In this document: positions 58,946 to 64,000 of the stretch, piece after piece
Layout of the letters: each line of letters begins with the position of its first letter
How positions within the stretch are numbered: the stretch's first letter is position 1
From: Craterostigma plantagineum
Taxonomy: Eukaryota > Streptophyta > Magnoliopsida > Lamiales > Linderniaceae
Assembly: GCA_027422505.1 (NCBI GenBank)
Contig: JAPQWV010001581.1
Span: 1-64,000 of the forward strand
Direction: 5' to 3'
DNA: 64,000 nt
Made by a program: the position numbers and the translations under genes
Notes under the pieces: model-generated
Told to the model about the DNA's origin: nothing
Seen by the model: only the letters and a program-made list of their open reading frames with translations
The model's database searches: none

Positions 58946-60419
58946 TGATAAACGCATTCTAGTGCGTTTATCGTAGTATTTATTCGGGGTATAATAAAGC
59001 GTTAGCAATCAAATTATGCATTTATTCGATATATTTACACTTATGTTGATATTAAAGGAGCTTAGGACGAGTTTCGGGCGAAAAGGAGCGAAAACGGAGC
59101 AAAACGGAGCAAAAAGGACGAAAACTGCTACAGGTCACGGCCGTGACACCTAGAGCATCTGACCGTGACCCGTGACACAGCGCAAGAAGGAATACACTGC
59201 CAGACGTCACGGCCGTGACGATCAATGTTCCAAGCCGTGACGCCCGACAGAAACTAATAGTCGATCACTGCACCTGGTCACGGCCGTGACAGGTCATGCA
59301 CTTACCCGTGACCGATGGCAGAGAGGCCCACTGATGATGGTCACGGCCGTGACAATCCATGCATCTGGCCGTGACCTTGGGCAGAAAGGCGAGACGCGCG
59401 CGATGTTGGTCACGGCCGTGACGGACATGTCCCAGGCCGTGACCGACACGGAAATCAGCTTAAAAAGCCCAAATTCGACCCAGAAAAAGAGACAACTTAC
59501 CAGAGACAAAACCTAATCATCCCAGAGACGAAAAATAGCAGATAAGAACGCAGAATCACGCCCCGGAGCGAAGAGACGGAGCAACGACGCAATCACGCCC
59601 AATTGATCAGAGAACGAAGATTTATCAAGCGAGCATCGACAATTCGCCAGTATTCAAGATCATGAATTCCTCTTCTCTGTTCTCTACTTTCTTCGTTGTT
59701 TCTCCTTCTAATATGCGTAGCTAAATTCCCTATGTGTTGGGATTAGATGAACGCTAGGATTATTCGTATTTAAGACATATGTTTATCGTGACTTGCGTAT
59801 TCAGACTATTTATTTATCTATGAAATTGCTTCGTCGTTTTAATATGTCTATGTGTTAAAGCGATTGTGTGGAAAACGTTTAGGGCGACAGCTAAATAACG
59901 TTTAGACCGTTCGTAGAAGATAGGAATCGAGTATAGGGCGAAAGCAAATACTCGATCCTCGCCGTTAGTAATTACTGAATCTTAGATCCCCGCGAGCGTT
60001 TAGGGCGACAGCAAACTCGCGAGCGGGTAGGATAATTACTGCGATCTAGTCAGAATCACGTAGGCACAATATTGCATTGTCTTAGGCGATCACACCTAGC
60101 GGGATTCGAATCCCGAGCACATCTTTATTATCTGAAGCTTCGTATCAGTTTTAAGCGTGCTAATTGAATCTCTAGTTTAGTTAGAAGTAATCTGTTGGGT
60201 TAAGTCGTCAAAACAATTTGCGTATTTTATTTAGGCTAAATATCGAGTCGATAGGTCATTACTAGTACTTGATTTATTCCTGTGTTCGATACTCGTCTAC
60301 TCACTTTACTGCACTACACACGATAGGTCCACTGCCTATCGCACGTCGGTGATAGTAATTAGGTATTCGTTTTAATTATTACTTGTCGCACTTTTCATTC
60401 ACACACCACGTGTCGATCA
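58946..60419 (+). repeat. 3' LTR of TR-GAG element
   Basis: Nearly identical to the 5' LTR, including the five-palindrome array. Differences are mostly one- to three-base indels (for example gtttggg/gttggg, ggaaaaacg/ggaaaacg, ggcccatg/ggacatg). Confidence 0.92.
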
Positions 60420-60424
60420 ATGAG

Positions 60425-61410
60425 CCAGTCACCAAGGAACTGGCACGTTCAACTGGTGCTTCTCCGATCTATGTTGTGACCTGCATAGTCTGCATCGATA
60501 AAGCCATGTAAGGATAAACTGGAATCCTTAGGATACTAGACCGACATTGGTAGTCCCTTTCATGTACTTCAGTATCCTCTTAGCTACTGTGAAGTGGCTT
60601 TCCTTGGGATCTGACTGAAACCGAGCGCATAGACCGACACTATATATGATGTCCATTCTGCTTGCAGTCAGGTACAATAGAGATCCTGTGAGACCCAATA
60701 TTTGGTCACATCTACTATAGTTCCACCTTCATCTTCTCAAGCTTGATTGAGGCACTCATCGGTATGGATGCTTGCGAGTAGTTGCCCATAACGAACCTTT
60801 TTAGAGCTCCATTGCGTACTTGGCTTGGTTGATGGAAGTCCCATTTTCCAGTTAATTTACTTGAAGGCCTAGAAAGAACGTCAGTTTACCCATCATGATC
60901 ATCTCGAACTTGTCTTGCATCAGCTTGGGAACTTTTTGCACAGCCTTGAGTTGGTTAATCCGAAGATAATGTCATCGACGTAGATTTAGAAGTTGAGTAG
61001 GTCTTTGCCCTTAGCATACCAGGAGAGTGTCTTGCCTACACTCCTAATGGTGAAATCGTGATCTGTTAGAAACTTGGACAAGGGTCTCATACCACGCTCT
61101 TGGTGCTTGCTTGAGTCCATATAGAGATTTCTTCAACCGGTACACATGGTTTGGGAACTCATGATTCTCATAACTGAGTAACGTCCACTTCTTCAGCCCA
61201 TTTAGGAAGGAACTTTTGACATCCTGTACACCGTGAAGTCTTTGAAGGCAACATAGGCCAAAGTATCTTCTAGTCTGGCTACCAATGCGAAGGTCTCATC
61301 ATAATCTATCCTTCTTCTTGTCGGTATCATTGCGCAACCAGTCTTGCTTGTTCCTCACCACCCTTATTCATTCAACTTATTCGTAAACTTTGATCTGAAA
61401 GTGTGTTCCT
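60425..61410 (-). pseudogene. Reverse transcriptase and RNase H start of outer SIRE-type element
   Basis: Minus-strand text in shifting frames includes DVKSSFLNGLKKW, VYRLKKSLYGLKQAPRAWYE, MMGKLTFFLGLQVN, GSLLYLTASRMDIIYSVGL and ARFQSDPKESHFTVAKRILK, the standard RT-to-RNase H text of Copia SIRE elements. Many stops and indels are present. The RNase H continues at 52,967 beyond the TR-GAG insertion. Confidence 0.75.
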
Positions 61411-61960
61411 TACTCTTAAGGGTTGATCTAATTTGTTTTCCAAGCTAACAAGCTGAACATATTTTATCTTAAACATATGTGAATTTTGGTAAGCTCTTAC
61501 TTAGTTATTTTGCTTAAAGCAGAAATAGTTTTACAATTTAAATGGTTTAATCTTTTATGCCATAGCAACCTCTGGACTCATCGGCAACCAAAACATGTTG
61601 GAATGTGAGCCATCCGCTCACTCGAGTTAATTGTGTAGGTGCATCGGTTCTTTGTCCGGTCAGTACAGTGTTTCCATTTTTGTTTTAACAAAACATTTTT
61701 CTTTTTCAAACTGACTTCCATAGGTAATTTTACTCTAACATATGGTCTCACCTTTACCATTATCACCGATGGCACATGTCTTTATGTCTGTGAGAAACCT
61801 TCGATCTCTGGTCATGTGCCGACAACATCCGCTGTCTAAAAAACCAGCTCGACCGACTGAGTCCCAGTAGGTATTCCTACAGAAGCGAGTTGATTCTTTG
61901 GTACCCAACTTGGCTTAGGTCCGGTCAGGAATTAGAATTTTAAGGATCCATACCTGAATG
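61411..61960 (-). pseudogene. Protease and pre-integrase remnant of outer element; integrase core missing
   Basis: Minus-strand LDSGCCRHMTRDRRFL (about 61,845-61,795) is the protease active site. It is followed by the pre-integrase words LNCKTISALSKIT near 61,540. The next recognisable text is already the beginning of RT, so the integrase catalytic core (over 1 kb in relatives) seems deleted near 61,400. All frames are broken. Confidence 0.65.
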
Positions 61961-62487
61961 ATCCTTATAGATATTTGGGTAGTAGGGTCAATAAGATATT
62001 TTAACTTCTATTTTTATTTTTATTATTATTATTTTTATATGACTGGTATCCTTGATTTCTGTTCCTCAAGGATTCTGGTCTCGGTTTCTTATTATTATTT
62101 ATTTTAATATAAGGGTTCCTCCTTACTTGTTGCGTATTTTCATTTCTCTGTGGGACATGGGGTTTATTATTTTGTTTATACCCAAGTCCTGATCCTCAAG
62201 GATAGTTGAATTGGACTCGGCCTATAGTCCGATGGTCGGGACAAATTTTATTACCTTTGTCGAGGCAGATGGTAGATAAGATGTTGAGGCTTCCCTGCGT
62301 TCGACTGCTCTTTGTATCCAAACCGGTCCGGTCACTGGTGTCCTTCAGCACTCCCTGAAGGCAGTCGAGCGTTCTCAATGATTTAGTCCATGACTGGACT
62401 ATGTTGAGAACTTCTAATTTTTTATGCCTTTAACTTGGTGGCCTCCTTTAGCTTGTCGTTTCCTCCTCTAGTGAGCAATCTTTTCAA
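61961..62487 (-). other. Gag-protease linker of outer element, degenerate
   Basis: No clear frame. T-rich tracts (62,000-62,110) interrupt it. No separate element could be defined. Confidence 0.4.
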
Positions 62488-63760
62488 TTAGTGGCTCGAT
62501 ATCCTCTTGTACATATGTTTCTTGAATTTCTCCGCTTCTCTTAATTTGATGGAGAGTTTCCGGTACTCTTCTATCATGTCCTGAAGAGCTTCCATGAGCT
62601 CTTCATGACTGAACTTAGAGGTTGACGGACCATCCTCCTGAGTCAGGTGTCCTGCCATAAGACATGTGAGCTCTTCCTCGCCGTTATGCTCACTCATCTC
62701 CACTTCTCAACTGATTGACTCTTCTGAGTCCGTATCGTCCGACTTGGGTTGTTCTTTCCAGTATGCTTGACTTCTTCTTCCCGTTGAACCTTTCCTCCGA
62801 CCTCCTTTCCTTGTCCTTATCCTTCTTGGTTTTAGGGCAATCAGCAGCAAGTGTCCTTTCCTGCCATAATTAGAACATGCGTTAGGATCTTCATCCCTGT
62901 TTGTATACTTACCCTTTTGTGTTTTGTTCGGAATTCTTCTCATGAAATTTCCGAACATTCTGATGAAGAGAGCCATCGCCTCATCGCTCATCTCCTCAAA
63001 ATTCTTTGAGGAGGTTTCTGCCACAACAATGCTTTGACCAGTTGGACCGGTATCATTCCTCCATTCTCGTCTGGATCTCGAACTTGTATGCCTTCAGATA
63101 TGCAAATAGATCATGAAGCATTACTTTATTCAAATCATTTTGGTTCTCGCATGGCCATGGTTTTTACATCCCATTCTCTTGGAAGTGCTTTCATGACTTT
63201 GATAGCCATATCCCGGTTCTCAAGTTGTCTTCCGAGAGCTGAGAGGTCGTTGATGATTGAGCAGAACTGCTCTTTGAAATCAACCATGGTCTCCCCTGAC
63301 TTCATCTAGATGGCGTCGTAGTTTTGAATGGTGACCACGAGCTTGTTTTCTCGGGTCTAGTCCTTGCCTTTGCAAATCTGGCAGAGCTTGGCCCATACCT
63401 TCTTTGCGGTTTGGCACATCATGATCTGCCTGAATATCCCCATGTCCAAGTTCTTGAACAAGGTGTCTTGGCGATGTTGTCTAGGTTCGCCAGCCTATCC
63501 TCAGGTGCGACTAGCTTGGTCCTTTCCTTCGGAACTTCTTGCGGTTCGGTGGGATTTGACGCATGTCTAGGGTTGATCTTCATGAACATCGGCGGTCCAT
63601 TCATCACCACGTCCCACATCTCTTCGTCTTGTGCGGAGAGATGGGTCATCATTCTTATCTTCCATTCAAGGAAGTTTTCCCTACTAAACATAGAAAGTCT
63701 GTTTGATGAACTCATCGTTAATATGTGAATATCAAGCAGAATGAAATCTTCGCGAGCTTC
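62488..63760 (-). pseudogene. Gag of outer SIRE-type element (degenerate)
   Basis: The start block 63,718-63,419 reads MSSSNRLSMFSRENFLEWKI, the typical SIRE gag N-terminus. The 63,024-62,707 block has AETSSKNFEEMSDEAMALFI and a knuckle in which the second cysteine is tyrosine and the last is lost (CSNYGRKGHLLL). A Glu/Ser-rich region and a coiled-coil-like EALQDMIEEYRKLSIKLREA (62,703-62,488) follow. Several frame changes are present. Confidence 0.7.
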
Positions 63761-63810
63761 TTTTCTTTGAAAGCCCAAAGGAGCAAGAGGCCTTTGGCAG
63801 AAATACTTCT

Positions 63811-63823
63811 CGAGAATACCACT
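63811..63823 (-). promoter_or_regulatory. Degenerate primer-binding site of outer element
   Basis: Minus-strand AGTGGTATTCTCG next to the LTR keeps the TGGTAT start of the initiator-Met primer site and has lost the rest. Confidence 0.45.
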
Positions 63824-64000
63824 TGTTAGGATCGATTGATGTGTTTAGAAGGGGTGAATAAACACTCGATTAGCTTATGTATATTTTTTGTTTTGGTCTC
63901 GTTAAAGATCAATATCGATGCTTGATATTATGTGTGTTGACTGGGTGGAAGAAAATCGAACGATTTTGAAACAAGACCGGATGTGAGCGTGGTGTGTATG
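63824..64000 (-). repeat. 5' LTR of outer SIRE-type element, cut by window end
   Basis: It begins TGTTAGGATCG in plus orientation and aligns with the LTR start at 28,138. It continues outside the window. Confidence 0.75.

Larger units (their letters stand above)
52973..60419 (+). mobile_element. Non-autonomous Gypsy-type TR-GAG retrotransposon (gag-protease only)
   Basis: Two LTRs of 1478 and 1474 bp begin TGATAAACGC and end GTGTCGATCA. They flank a tRNA-Asp primer site, gag, protease and about 1.7 kb of non-coding DNA before a polypurine tract. The 5-bp target-site duplication atgag is exact (52,968-52,972 and 60,420-60,424). No RT, RNase H or integrase is present, so it must borrow them from an autonomous relative, most likely of the Athila/Tat side judging by primer site and protease. 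LTRs are nearly identical, mostly differing by single-base indels, which means a young insertion. It sits in the RNase H of the outer SIRE element. Confidence 0.9.
28138..64000 (-). mobile_element. Outer SIRE-type Copia LTR retrotransposon, degenerate, split by three insertions
   Basis: The LTR beginning at 28,138 and that beginning at 63,824 share their first roughly 170 bp at an estimated 85% identity by eye (tttagaggggg/ggggtgaataaac, ggttttggtctcgttaaagatcaat). Between them, read right to left, come gag, protease, pre-integrase, RT, RNase H and an envelope-like 3' ORF, the order of the SIRE/Maximus lineage. Three younger elements interrupt it at 29,065-31,209, 33,152-50,365 and 52,973-60,419. 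The integrase core appears deleted and all ORFs are broken. Divergent LTRs and heavy decay mean an old insertion. The 5' LTR continues past the window. Confidence 0.75.

Overview
The window is nuclear DNA from a flowering plant, probably a eudicot. The evidence is intron-rich genes with GT..AG introns, two chloroplast-targeted nuclear proteins, a cytosolic ribosomal protein gene with telo-box and GGCCCA promoter motifs, an AT-rich background, and LINE, Copia and Gypsy retrotransposons. I cannot name the species from sequence alone.

The left part (1-28 kb) is gene-bearing. In order it holds: an AT-rich gene-free stretch; a complete eight-exon minus-strand gene for a lumenal PsbP-like protein, best matched to the NDH-complex subunit PnsL1/PPL2 (3542-4952); a complete five-exon minus-strand gene for 40S ribosomal protein S13 (5488-6877), whose 34-nt last exon is easy to miss; a dead minus-strand LINE (about 7.6-11.6 kb); a hypersensitive-induced-reaction (HIR) prohibitin-family locus broken by several indels (14.2-16.0 kb); a long plus-strand LINE with poly(A) tail and a likely target-site duplication (16.9-23.2 kb); a six-exon chloroplast ClpT gene with one frame problem in its transit peptide (23.7-25.2 kb); and a ten-exon TPX2-like microtubule-associated protein gene (25.9-27.9 kb).

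The right part (28.1-64 kb) is one nested retrotransposon complex. The oldest layer is a degenerate minus-strand SIRE-type Copia element: 3' LTR from 28,138, 5' LTR from 63,824 to beyond the window, gag, protease, RT-RNase H and an envelope-like 3' ORF. Three later insertions cut it: a 2.1-kb solo-LTR-like unit inside its 3' LTR (29,065-31,209); a 17.2-kb tandem Copia array with structure LTR-internal-LTR-internal-LTR inside its envelope-like ORF (33,152-50,365); and a 7.4-kb non-autonomous Gypsy element carrying only gag and protease (TR-GAG type) inside its RNase H (52,973-60,419). Without these inserts about 9 kb remains, a normal size for a SIRE element.

The observations I value most are these. 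The middle LTR of the tandem Copia array is a chimera of the two outer LTRs, the mark of unequal LTR-LTR recombination. The 14-bp perfect palindrome GTCACGGCCGTGAC, in modules spaced about 70 bp, occurs in the LTRs of both the Gypsy-type and the Copia element. Many differences between repeat copies, and one or more gene frameshifts, are single-base indels, so base-calling error should be considered before calling genes dead. No tRNA, rRNA or CRISPR array was seen.
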